Notes under the pieces: generated by a model | Seen by the model: the letters and a program-made list of their open reading frames with translations, nothing else | The model's database searches: none | Told to the model about the DNA's origin: nothing | Origin: Chrysochromulina parva | Taxonomy: Eukaryota; Haptophyta; Prymnesiales; Chrysochromulinaceae | DNA length: 14,313 nt | Assembly: GCA_002887195.1 (NCBI GenBank) | Contig: PJAB01001465.1 | Span: 1 to 14,313 of the forward strand | Direction: 5' to 3' | Made by a program: the position numbers and the translations under genes | Shown: positions 1-6,478 of the stretch, in pieces | Layout: each line of letters opens with the position of its first letter | Numbering within the stretch: the stretch's first letter is position 1

Positions 1-118
1 GGAGGAGGGCGAGTTCTCCGAGGCCCGCGAGGACCTCGCCGCCCTCGAGAAGGACTACGAGGAGGTCGGCGCCGAGTCGGCTGAGGGCGAGGGCGAGGAG
101 GAGGGCGAGGAGTACTAA
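1..118 (+). CDS. TUBA: alpha-tubulin, C-terminal end (partial, 5' side outside window)
   Basis: Reading from base 2 gives 38 residues and a TAA at 116-118. The stretch contains [19 protein letters not shown], the end of the last alpha-tubulin helix (H12), followed by the acidic disordered tail [11 protein letters not shown]. Alpha-tubulin pairs with beta-tubulin to build microtubules, including the axonemes of flagella. The tail lies on the microtubule surface, where it is polyglutamylated and binds motors and MAPs. The final Tyr is the substrate of the detyrosination/tyrosination cycle, and the EEY ending is intact. Third positions are almost all G or C, as in a highly expressed gene. The rest of the gene lies to the left of the window. 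The next gene faces it tail-to-tail. Confidence 0.97.
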   Translation, partial: EEGEFSEAREDLAALEKDYEEVGAESAEGEGEEEGEEY

Positions 119-183
119 GCTCGCTCCCCCCGCTCTCTCGTCTCGAGATCGATGCGCATTTTGTTATCTCCGATTGCGTTCGC

Positions 184-214
184 GCGTGAAACCTTTAGTG
201 CCAGCGTGAAACCT
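184..214. repeat. short direct repeat GCGTGAAACCT, two copies
   Basis: GCGTGAAACCT occurs at 184-194 and again at 204-214, exactly 20 bp apart. Both copies are followed by a closely similar TAGTGC(C)A. The repeat lies 66-96 bp downstream of the tubulin stop, so it is probably in the 3' UTR or 3' flank. Function is unknown. Two copies of an 11-mer could be a small local duplication. Confidence 0.4.
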
Positions 215-432
215 AGTGCAGGTGATGCCGCCGAATTTCAGCTTTCATTTACTTTTATAGACCGACGCACTAACTTTTCCGCATTTGTCACGTTCAGCGT
301 TTGAAAACGCGGCTAACGGGTTTCGTAGCTACCCGGCACGTTCGCGTGAAAAATGACTGGGGGGAGCCGGGACGCGGAAAGCGTTCAAAGTATCTAACCC
401 AAAAATGTAAAATCGCGGATCGCGGGGTCGCT

Positions 433-451
433 CCCGCCCGGCCTGGGCGGG
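433..451. repeat. perfect GC-rich hairpin in the convergent 3' region
   Basis: CCCGCCC (433-439) and GGGCGGG (445-451) are exact inverted repeats around a 5-base spacer. The arms sit between two converging genes, where a stable hairpin in either transcript could affect 3'-end formation. In such GC-rich DNA it may also be fortuitous. Confidence 0.3.
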
Positions 452-588
452 TTGCTCCCCCGCCCCGCGCCCAGACTCCATCGCTCCGGGAGCCGAGCTC
501 ACAGCGCTGGACAGCGGAACGCGCGGGAACATACCGCGGAAAGGCCCGGGTGCCGCCCGGGAAGCGCACGACCCGCTTTGGCCATGCG

Positions 589-2202
589 TTAGTCCGCGAC
601 GCCGTGTCGCGCGCGAGGGGCTTCGACACGCGCTTTGGTGTTCCTCTGTTTTCGCAGCGGTTCGTGAGCGCCACATGCGGTTCGCACCCGCCCTCCGGAC
701 TCCCTCGCGCGCTTTATCGAGCGCTTCTGCGCCAGATTCGATCCATCGGGAGGCAAAGGCGGTGCCAATCCCTCTCTGCTTCGCTCGAAGCGCGCGACGA
801 AGAACCCGTGCGTCTCGTCGGCCTCGCCCGCGCGCACGCACAGGTCGCCGTGGGCGACTTCGGCGAGGCCGCGAGTGGGCCACTGCGGTAGGCAACGCGC
901 GAGCTGCCAGCCAGGGGGCGCTGCGGCGAGCACGGCCTTGACGACGTCTTCGTTCTCGAGCTGGTGGATGGAGCACGTGGAGTAGACGACGGCGACTGCG
1001 CTGGGGAAGGAGAGTGCCTTGAGTACCAGCGCCTGCTGCAGCTCGGCCAGGGAGCGAATGCGATCCCAGTAGGCCGCATCCTCACGTGACGCCTCCTCCT
1101 GCGCCGCATCGTCAGCTGCCCTCTTGCCCATGTGGCCGTCCTCTTGCCTGCCCGTGTGCCCGCCGGCACCGCCCGAGCCCGAACACGAGGGGTCGACCAA
1201 GATATGCGTGGCGCGGTCAAAGGGGGGCATGTCGACGGCCGCCGTTCGAAAGTCCGCCTCGCACACGCGCACGATGCCGCCCGTGCCCGCACGCTCGAGC
1301 ATGGAGCGAAGGGTGTCTGCGCGGCGCTTATTGCGCTCAAAGGCGAGGATGGTGCCCCCGAGCCTGCATGCCAGTCCGCCCACCATCGAAGCAAGGTGCG
1401 TCGTCTTGTTGCCTGGGGCCGCGCAAGCATCGACGACGGTCGCACCGGGCGGCGGGGAGAGGGCGAGGGCGGGGAGGCACGAGGCGCGATCCTGGAGAAT
1501 GATTTTACCCGCCTCGACAAGGGCATGGCCGTGAAGGCTCGTCTTCGGCGGTAGTCGGAGGAGGTAGGGGATGACCGGATCTGCGCGCGCCGACGGCAGC
1601 GCGGCAAGTATCTCCTCCAAGCTGGCTTTCACCGCGTTCACGCGCACGTAGCGAGGCAACGCCGCCGCCTTGGTTTCGCCAAGTGCGGGCCGGTTGAGGG
1701 CGAGAGCTCCCTCCAGCCCCAAGCGCCGCTCCCATACGGCGCGGGCGAGGGCGTGCTTCGTCCCTCCCTTGACCGCGCGGCCCCGCACCACCATCTCGTG
1801 GGTAAGCACCGCGGCCAGGCAGCGCGCCGCCTCAGCCTCCCATGGGCCGTCCACTTTAGCCAGCGCGGCACACAGCGGCTCGAGGTGCTTGAGAACCTCA
1901 CTGACGATGGCGGTGACCGTGCTGAGCAGCTGCGGTGGCACCGCCAGCCGCTTGTCGTACAGAGCTGTGCGCACTCCGATGCCCTGACGCACTGCGAGTA
2001 GTACGCGACCAGCCATCTCAAATGGAAGCAGGGCTGCCGGGGAGCTGGAGGTGCCCACCTCATCAACGGGACCCACTTTGTCCGCGGGTTGCGGCGCGGA
2101 TGCGATGCACGCCGCGCAGCGCTTGGCATCACCCTTTCGCAACTGCCCCTTGGAGAAGCAAGCCGGCTCGAGCGTGCTCTCGCATGCGGCGCATCGTGGC
2201 AT
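589..2202 (-). CDS. NSUN5: NSUN5/Rcm1-type rRNA cytosine-C5 methyltransferase with N-terminal Cys4 finger
   Basis: The 537-residue protein should make 5-methylcytosine in large-subunit rRNA, the known job of NSUN5/Rcm1, in the nucleolus. Motifs seen: the SAM-binding loop DACAAPGNKT (258-267), motif IV DPSCSGSG with Cys340, and motif VI VYSTCS with the catalytic-type Cys410, followed by ENEDVV as in NSUN5. RVNAVK (187-192) and LQDRAS (236-241) are further family landmarks. A linker of about 28 residues (348-376) follows motif IV. The last 60 residues are basic and low-complexity, consistent with nucleolar targeting. The unusual part is the N-terminus: C4-x2-C7 and C29-x2-C32 flank FSKGQLRKG, an Stc1-like zinc-finger pattern. 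The start is the first ATG in the frame (2202). The frame is open to a TTG at 2256 and then meets a stop at 2290-2292 with no other ATG, so an upstream spliced exon cannot be excluded. Its Kozak context is poor. Confidence 0.9.
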   Translation of the reverse strand: MPRCAACESTLEPACFSKGQLRKGDAKRCAACIASAPQPADKVGPVDEVGTSSSPAALLPFEMAGRVLLAVRQGIGVRTALYDKRLAVPPQLLSTVTAIVSEVLKHLEPLCAALAKVDGPWEAEAARCLAAVLTHEMVVRGRAVKGGTKHALARAVWERRLGLEGALALNRPALGETKAAALPRYVRVNAVKASLEEILAALPSARADPVIPYLLRLPPKTSLHGHALVEAGKIILQDRASCLPALALSPPPGATVVDACAAPGNKTTHLASMVGGLACRLGGTILAFERNKRRADTLRSMLERAGTGGIVRVCEADFRTAAVDMPPFDRATHILVDPSCSGSGGAGGHTGRQEDGHMGKRAADDAAQEEASREDAAYWDRIRSLAELQQALVLKALSFPSAVAVVYSTCSIHQLENEDVVKAVLAAAPPGWQLARCLPQWPTRGLAEVAHGDLCVRAGEADETHGFFVARFERSREGLAPPLPPDGSNLAQKRSIKRARESGGRVRTACGAHEPLRKQRNTKARVEAPRARHGVAD

Positions 2203-2349
2203 GAGATCGGGGCGCGGCTTCGGCGGCACCGCGACGGCCTTTCGCTCTTCGGGCAAAGGCCCCGGGGCCCGCAGGTCACGGTGTGAACGTTAACACGACA
2301 GAGACGTTTCACGTCCGAAGAGACCCGCTGACATTTCACGAGAACATAA
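2203..2349 (-). promoter_or_regulatory. short upstream region of the NSUN5-like gene, with an imperfect palindrome
   Basis: Only 147 bp separate the NSUN5-like start from the stop of the upstream gene on the same strand, so its promoter and the neighbour's 3' UTR must share this space. At 2281-2296 lies GTGTGAACGTTAACAC, palindromic at 14 of 16 positions around AACGTT. The 9-mer GTGAACGTT inside it recurs exactly at 9662-9670, in the promoter between the SNARE and AIRIM genes. A transcription-factor site is plausible but unproven. Confidence 0.35.
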
Positions 2350-3867
2350 TCAGCGGCTTGCCTGCGGCTCTCGATCGTAGAATTCGCCTTCCACGAGGGC
2401 GCGAGCCACAGAGAAGCGCTCCGAATTTGGGACGGGTGCATCGTAGTCGAAATCCGGGTCCAGCTGGAAGGGCATGACCGCCTCCTCGTCTGCGTCCTCT
2501 GCCGGCTCCACGGCGAATGAGGGGAGCTCGGGTCTCGTCGCTCGCGCAACGGCCTCTGCAGTGGCTTCCGCTCTCGGGTCACACCCCGTGGGATGTGGCG
2601 GCACCTTCAACCACTCATTGGACTCAGCCGATTCTGGGGTGGAGGGTGCGGATGCCTGCGCGGTGAGAGCACCAACGCTGCTGCTCCCGTGCGCGGCTTC
2701 CGCCGGGGCGACGCGCGTGGCGGACGGCGTCGTCTCGAGCGCCCTCGGCGTCGTCTCGAGCGCCCTCGGCGTCGTCTCGAGCGCCCTCGGCGTCGTCTCG
2801 AGCGCCCACTCCCCTTCCTCCTCCGACACTGCGTCGTCGGCCGCAGCAAAGGCGGCGGCGGCGGCGTGTGACCCTCGAGGGTCGACGCTCCGGAGGAGCA
2901 CACGCGCCGTGCCGGGCACGCGCGCCGTGCCGGTCACGCGCGCCGTGCCGGTGCTCGGGTCAGCGCCCTCGCCGGCGCTGGCTGCAGCTCCGGCGTCAGC
3001 AGCGCCTTCGGGAGGGGCTTCGTGTGAAGCTACGTGTGCCTTCCCCCCGCCCTCTTCCTCCTTGCCCTCATCCTCCTCTTCCTCCTCCTCCTTCTCCTCC
3101 TCGACGCCCTCGTCCTCCTCGTCTTCGTCCGCGTTGGGTATCCATGAGTCGAGCTGAAGCTTGTGATGCTGTGGGGATTTGGTCACGTCGCGCGTGCTGC
3201 CAGGTGCGATCTCGAGCGCCTCGATGCCGTCGAGATCGTCGTCGTCGTCGTCATTTTCTTTGGCGACGCTGGCACGGGCTGGTTGCGTGGTCGGCGAGTG
3301 CGGCACCGGCAGCACAGCTTGTAGCTGTGCTGCCTCGTCACGCCGGCGCTTGGCATCCATGATCATTGCGCCGCTCGCTGCTGCCATGCCATCGATGGGT
3401 GGCAAAGGGATAGCCACCGGCGCTCCACCGACCGAAGGCGGCAGGCCGAGGAGGCGCCGGAAGTCGTCGTATGTCTGCTCGCGGCCATCGTACTGATCGG
3501 CAATGTGATGAATGCCTGCTTGCGCTGGCAAGATGGAACTTGCAGCACTTGCAGGCATCCAGTTCGGGTTCAGGTTCGGGTTCGGAATCCAGTCTGCCGG
3601 CTCGATTGGTGCCGTCCCTTCGGCGGGTGAAGCAGCCTCGCCTGCGGGTGCCATCTCGTCGGCGGGCACGGATGGTGGCGCGGCGTCAGCGACAAGAGAA
3701 GCGCGCTCCTCATGAGCCGCGGAGGCGATGGAGAGATTGTCTACTAGTGCCGGAGTTGGGCGAGCAGTCGGCCTGGGCGGCAACGGTGGCAGTCCTAGGT
3801 CCTCCAGGAGGGTCTCGTCGTCGTCGTCCTCATCGGCCTTCTCGTCGTCATGCCACACATCTTCCAT
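2350..3867 (-). CDS. acidic, repeat-rich disordered protein with an IFTAP/C11orf74-like C-terminal motif
   Basis: The protein has 505 residues and is mostly low-complexity. In order: an acidic N-terminus, a Pro-rich stretch, a short ordered-looking patch with REQTYDDFRRLLGLP (129-143), a basic KRRR patch (173-176), an Asp run (206-211), a Glu/Asp-rich block (247-272), three GTARV repeats (307-323), four ALETTP repeats (355-381) and a conserved-looking C-terminus. FQLDPDFDYD followed by ERFS (467-486) matches what I know of the C-terminal motif of IFTAP, an IFT-A-associated ciliary protein. The EQTYDDF patch also resembles the N-terminal EQTYDEEF of that family. IFTAP is roughly 220 residues in animals, so this would be a much expanded version. 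Start: the frame opens at a GTG (3894), and the first ATG is at 3867 with G at -3 and +4. The ciliary role is inferred from two short motifs only. Confidence 0.75.
   Translation of the reverse strand: MEDVWHDDEKADEDDDDETLLEDLGLPPLPPRPTARPTPALVDNLSIASAAHEERASLVADAAPPSVPADEMAPAGEAASPAEGTAPIEPADWIPNPNLNPNWMPASAASSILPAQAGIHHIADQYDGREQTYDDFRRLLGLPPSVGGAPVAIPLPPIDGMAAASGAMIMDAKRRRDEAAQLQAVLPVPHSPTTQPARASVAKENDDDDDDLDGIEALEIAPGSTRDVTKSPQHHKLQLDSWIPNADEDEEDEGVEEEKEEEEEEDEGKEEEGGGKAHVASHEAPPEGAADAGAAASAGEGADPSTGTARVTGTARVPGTARVLLRSVDPRGSHAAAAAFAAADDAVSEEEGEWALETTPRALETTPRALETTPRALETTPSATRVAPAEAAHGSSSVGALTAQASAPSTPESAESNEWLKVPPHPTGCDPRAEATAEAVARATRPELPSFAVEPAEDADEEAVMPFQLDPDFDYDAPVPNSERFSVARALVEGEFYDREPQASR
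2726..2809. repeat. 21-bp in-frame tandem repeat, four copies (ALETTPR)
   Basis: Four head-to-tail 21-bp units run from 2726 to 2809. The first three are identical and the fourth differs by one base near its end. The length is a multiple of three, so the repeat adds seven residues (ALETTPR) per copy to the IFTAP-like protein without breaking the frame. Near-identical units at DNA level point to recent expansion, and copy number may vary between strains. Confidence 0.9.
2903..2956. repeat. 18-bp in-frame tandem repeat, three copies (GTARV)
   Basis: Three 18-bp units at 2903-2920, 2921-2938 and 2939-2956 encode GTARV plus a linking T or P in the minus-strand IFTAP-like protein. The first two differ by one base and the third diverges at its end. 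Like the nearby 21-bp array, it is in frame and lies in a disordered region. Confidence 0.8.
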
Positions 3868-4150
3868 TACATGTGCACAACAAAAAAGAACCACTACGAC
3901 GCTTAAAAATTCTCCACGTCCTCTTGTCTACGACCTGCTGTTTCAAAACACACAGTATGGAGTCCGAGACCCTGTGTTTTGGGGGGTGTGTTGAAAAGCC
4001 TCCAAAAATCGGAACCGAGGAACGAAACGACTTTCTTTCGTTTTGAATCTCTGTAGGGAATCGAATCGGAGAGAGCAGCCGACTAGAACAAGGGATAGTA
4101 CCCGGACCCTGCACCAAGGCGTTGCGCACCGTGGCCCACCTTTCCACCAC
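3868..4150. promoter_or_regulatory. bidirectional promoter region with inverted repeats
   Basis: The 283 bp between two divergent ATGs must serve the IFTAP-like gene (minus) and the DUF1275 gene (plus). It is visibly more AT-rich than the coding DNA on both sides. CAAAACACA (3944-3952) and TGTGTTTTG (3973-3981) are exact inverted repeats, and a second partial right arm, TGTGTTGAAA, follows at about 3987. AACGAAA (4021-4027) and TTTCGTT (4036-4042) form a second exact inverted pair. I see no convincing TATA box. Confidence 0.5.
3957..4046 (+). other. possible upstream ORF (29 codons) ahead of the DUF1275 gene
   Basis: An ATG at 3957 with A at -3 and G at +4 opens a 29-residue frame that stops at 4044-4046, about 100 bp before the main ATG and in a different frame. 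If transcription starts upstream of it, a strong-context upstream ORF would be expected to lower translation of the main protein. It overlaps both inverted repeats of the promoter region, so it may simply be untranscribed promoter DNA. Confidence 0.25.
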
Positions 4151-5605
4151 ATGCAGAATGGGAATGGTTCCTCCTCGGACTCTTGGCTCGTTGAGGTGCT
4201 GGGCGGGGTGCTGAGTGGTGCAGAGGTGGCAACCGTTGGTGTGACTCTCCACGAGCATGATGTGTTGACTCTCGAGGACGCCAAGGATTTGCGCTTCGAC
4301 GACCTCAAGGAGATGGGCTTCTCGGTAGGTATGCGCAACAAGCTGATCAAGGCCTTTGACGCCGCCAGCGCCTCGCCGCTTCGCCTCGGCGTTGGTGCCG
4401 TTTGCACCGTCTCTGGGCTCGCGCAGCGCGACGACCTTAACGGCAAGAAGGCCCGCGTGGTCGGACATGACGCGCCCAAGGGCCTCTGGCACGTCACGGT
4501 CGACGGGGAGAGCACCAAGATCGCGCTGCGCTCGAAGAACCTCAAATTGCTCGTAGCGGCGCCCGATGTACCCGCCGCGGCGCCGGCGCCCGCGGCGCCC
4601 GCAGCGCCCGCGGCCCCAGGTGCCCCAGCCACCCCAGCGGCTCCCGCTGCGGTACCAAATCTCGCTTTGTGCTGCCATCCCTTTTGTTCCAGCGATAAAG
4701 TCTCAGTGATGCACCCAAAGCAAGGGTCTGAACCCGTCATCCTTTGGGTGACCGGCCTCCTGTGCTTCTTCGCGGGGCTCATCAACGTCGTTGGTTACTG
4801 TCTTTGGAATAAGAGCATCGGTAATGTGACCGGCGAAGTCACAAAGATCTCGATCGACTTGGCCAACATCCAGGGCGAATTCATTGAGCTCTTCTGGCAG
4901 TTCTGGGCGTTTGTCTTCGGCGCGTTTCTGTCCGGCATACTGGTCACCGGTCGCAAATCGCCCAAAAAGTTGAACAGCCTTTCCGATCGCCCGGTCCGCC
5001 GCGCCAGCATCGTGCTCATCATGGTGGGCATCTTCCTCTTCATTGGCTGGGCGGCTACCAAAGCCGGCGGCTGGAGAGACGATGATAACACTGTCAAGTT
5101 TGCCCCTGCCATGCTTGCGATTGCCATGGGCATGCAGAATGCGATGACTTCGAAGCACGCGCACGCGGTCATTCGGACGACGCACATGACGGGCGTCGCG
5201 ACGGACATCGGTTTGCTCCTTGGGAACATTGCGCGCCGTGAGTTCATGCTCAAATATGAAGAGAAGTTCGAGATGAAGGAGATTGCGCCAGACAGGCTGT
5301 CGGCTGTCCGGAAGCTCACAAACGTGGAGCTGGAATTCGTCCGACTTCTCGTCGTGCTCCTTCTCACATTTTTCACCGGCGGCGTAGTTGGCAAGGAAAT
5401 GTGGGACTTTTGCGGCATCGACACGCTCTTGTTCCCTGCCATGGTCGAGCTGGGTATGGGGGTCGGCTACTTGTACTGGCGCACCGCTGTGAAAAAGGAG
5501 GGGAGCAAGCTACTGGCAGAACCTACCACCTTTTTCCAGTTGCTCAAATCCAAATTCGGCAAGAAAGGGCTTCTCGAGGAGGTGAAGGGCGCCGAGGCGC
5601 TGTAG
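4151..5605 (+). CDS. SAM + SH3-like + DUF1275 (YoaK-type) multi-pass membrane protein
   Basis: The protein has 484 residues. Residues about 11-71 look like a SAM (sterile alpha motif) domain, with the hallmark DLKEMGFSVGMRNKLIKAF near its end. Residues about 79-134 resemble an SH3-like barrel common in algal proteins (NGKKARVV, GLWHV, SKNLKLL). A flexible Ala/Pro linker (136-169) and a CCHPFC cluster (174-179) follow. From about 195 to 445 lies a DUF1275 domain: FFAGLINVVGY, then NVTGEVTKIS, and the signature GMQNAMTSKHAHAVIRTTHM-TG (327-348), with about six hydrophobic segments. DUF1275 proteins are inner-membrane proteins in bacteria with no settled substrate, so transport is only a guess. 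The N-terminal domains presumably face the cytosol as a scaffold. The first ATG in the frame is used; the frame reaches upstream only via TTG. Confidence 0.88.
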   Translation: MQNGNGSSSDSWLVEVLGGVLSGAEVATVGVTLHEHDVLTLEDAKDLRFDDLKEMGFSVGMRNKLIKAFDAASASPLRLGVGAVCTVSGLAQRDDLNGKKARVVGHDAPKGLWHVTVDGESTKIALRSKNLKLLVAAPDVPAAAPAPAAPAAPAAPGAPATPAAPAAVPNLALCCHPFCSSDKVSVMHPKQGSEPVILWVTGLLCFFAGLINVVGYCLWNKSIGNVTGEVTKISIDLANIQGEFIELFWQFWAFVFGAFLSGILVTGRKSPKKLNSLSDRPVRRASIVLIMVGIFLFIGWAATKAGGWRDDDNTVKFAPAMLAIAMGMQNAMTSKHAHAVIRTTHMTGVATDIGLLLGNIARREFMLKYEEKFEMKEIAPDRLSAVRKLTNVELEFVRLLVVLLLTFFTGGVVGKEMWDFCGIDTLLFPAMVELGMGVGYLYWRTAVKKEGSKLLAEPTTFFQLLKSKFGKKGLLEEVKGAEAL

Positions 5606-5760
5606 CGACGTTGTGTTTCTGTGCTTGCCCCAGGCCTGCGTGAGACGGGGCGCGACGACAATTTGCCGTGCATGTCTCTTGGCAACCACACGGTGCGGGG
5701 TTTTGAATTTCGTGGAGCTGATCGTTGATGAAGGTGCATGTGCAGGACAGGACAGGCCAT

Positions 5761-5833
5761 GGGGCAGGCATTGGGTCAGGCAGTCGACGGGTTAGGCAGT
5801 CAACGTTTGGCAGGCAACGGGTTAGGCAGTCGG
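5761..5833. repeat. degenerate 15-16 bp tandem repeat (GGGTTAGGCAGTC core), about five units
   Basis: Core copies are GGGTCAGGCAGTC at 5773-5785 and GGGTTAGGCAGTC at 5789-5801 and 5819-5831. Two more diverged GGCAGGCA-containing units lie at about 5761-5772 and 5809-5818. The resulting period is about 15-16 bp. The array lies in the downstream flank of the DUF1275 gene. Confidence 0.65.
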
Positions 5834-5912
5834 CTGCAAGCAGTGTACATGTGTGCAGCATGGAGCCCATTTGAAGCCCGTGTCGGTTTGCATATTCGCG
5901 CGCTTCCGGCAC

Positions 5913-6011
5913 ATGCGAATTGCGATAAATTATGTCGGCGAGAACCCAGACGACAACGTGAACAACGCTCGACGGGGGATTAGGGAAGCGATCGGATGCG
6001 TCAGTCTGTGA
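5913..6011 (+). other. short protein-like frame, possible first exon of a spliced or decayed gene
   Basis: An ATG at 5913 opens a 32-residue frame beginning MRIAINYVGENPDDNVNNAR. Its composition is ordinary, unlike the Arg/Pro-rich shadows around it. The G-E-NPDDNV-x2-A pattern faintly recalls the N-terminus of nucleoside 2-deoxyribosyltransferase/DUF4406-type proteins. A second protein-like patch in the same frame class ends at a TGA (6309-6311), after stops in between. An intron across the GC-rich block, or a broken gene, would explain both patches. No convincing splice sites are visible, and chance is the main alternative. Confidence 0.2.
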
Positions 6012-6478
6012 CGAGCCCCGCGCCGGGCGTGCGGTGTGCCGCTGCCGGGTCCGGGGTGGGCCAGGGCCCCGGCGTCAAGGGTGTTCCCATGCGACCATCA
6101 CCATGCCCGCTGGCGCCGGGGGCGGGGCACGGCCCCCCGAGCCCCCGAGCGGGCCCGGTCGTGGCCCAGTGGGGCATGCCCATGACCATGTTATGCTTTT
6201 GGCGGCTCGGCGGGGGGCCGCAGCGCGCGGCGGCCCGGGGGTCCTCAAATCGGCGTGGACGACATCGTCCATGAGCATGACGACGTTCTAAAGCACTTAA
6301 AGAAATCGTGAGTCATGTGGACGTCTGTGGAGCGGGAAAGTTGAGTCAAGATTCTTGAGACTTCTGACTTGACCCACTTTGTGAGTGTTACTGCCCCTCA
6401 GGGCTGCATTGCCCCCGGGGCCTCTCCGCGCTGCGCGCTCCGCCTCGGTCGCCTGTGTCGGAGAACGGAGAGAGGCGT

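Larger units (their letters stand above)
119..588. other. gene-free convergent 3' region between alpha-tubulin and the NSUN5-like gene
   Basis: This 470-bp stretch lies between two converging stop codons. The left half (about 150-420) is clearly less GC-rich and contains several TGAAA-rich words. The right half is very GC-rich. I see no ATG-initiated frame with protein-like content. The open frames here are Arg/Pro/Ala-rich, as expected from high GC. It holds a short direct repeat at 184-214 and small perfect hairpins at 433-451 (7-bp arms) and 545-561 (CCCGGG arms). It presumably carries the two 3' UTRs and polyadenylation sites, though no AATAAA is apparent near either stop. Confidence 0.6.
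5606..6478. other. longest gene-free stretch; repeat, GC-rich block, possible cryptic small gene
   Basis: This 873-bp convergent region is much longer than the other tail-to-tail gaps. In order it holds about 150 bp of 3' flank, a degenerate tandem repeat (5761-5833), a more balanced segment with a protein-like 32-codon frame (5913-6011), a very GC-rich low-complexity block (about 6010-6245), and a last balanced segment (6240-6311). That last segment reads IGVDDIVHEHDDVLKHLKKS then stop in the same frame class. The remainder up to 6478 is the 3' flank of the RING gene, with a short GTCAAG/CTTGAC inverted pair near 6345-6375. No tRNA-type A/B boxes or recognised snRNA core sequences are visible. 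Confidence 0.5.

Noticed and set aside
301..891. Long plus-strand open frame over the tubulin/NSUN5 3' region
   Set aside because: It starts at TTG, is Arg/Pro/Ala-rich, and overlaps the NSUN5-like C-terminus. It is typical of a GC-rich shadow frame.
2474..3157. 227-codon plus-strand frame, Ser/Ala-rich, opposite the IFTAP-like gene
   Set aside because: Its Ser runs are the reverse complement of the Glu/Asp-rich and Ala codons of the minus-strand gene, which alone carries recognisable motifs.
5773..5831. GGGTTAG words resembling the TTAGGG telomere repeat
   Set aside because: They are part of a 15-16 bp degenerate repeat and not consecutive hexamers, so this is not an interstitial telomere tract.
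6060..6125. GC-rich inverted repeat CCCCGGCG/CGCCGGGG that might be part of a structured RNA
   Set aside because: No core motifs of SRP, RNase P, snRNA or similar RNAs were found nearby. GC-rich DNA gives such stems by chance.
6001..6278. Open frames on both strands in the GC-rich block
   Set aside because: All are Pro/Gly/Ala/Arg-rich in every frame, as expected from composition, with no motif that can be recognised.
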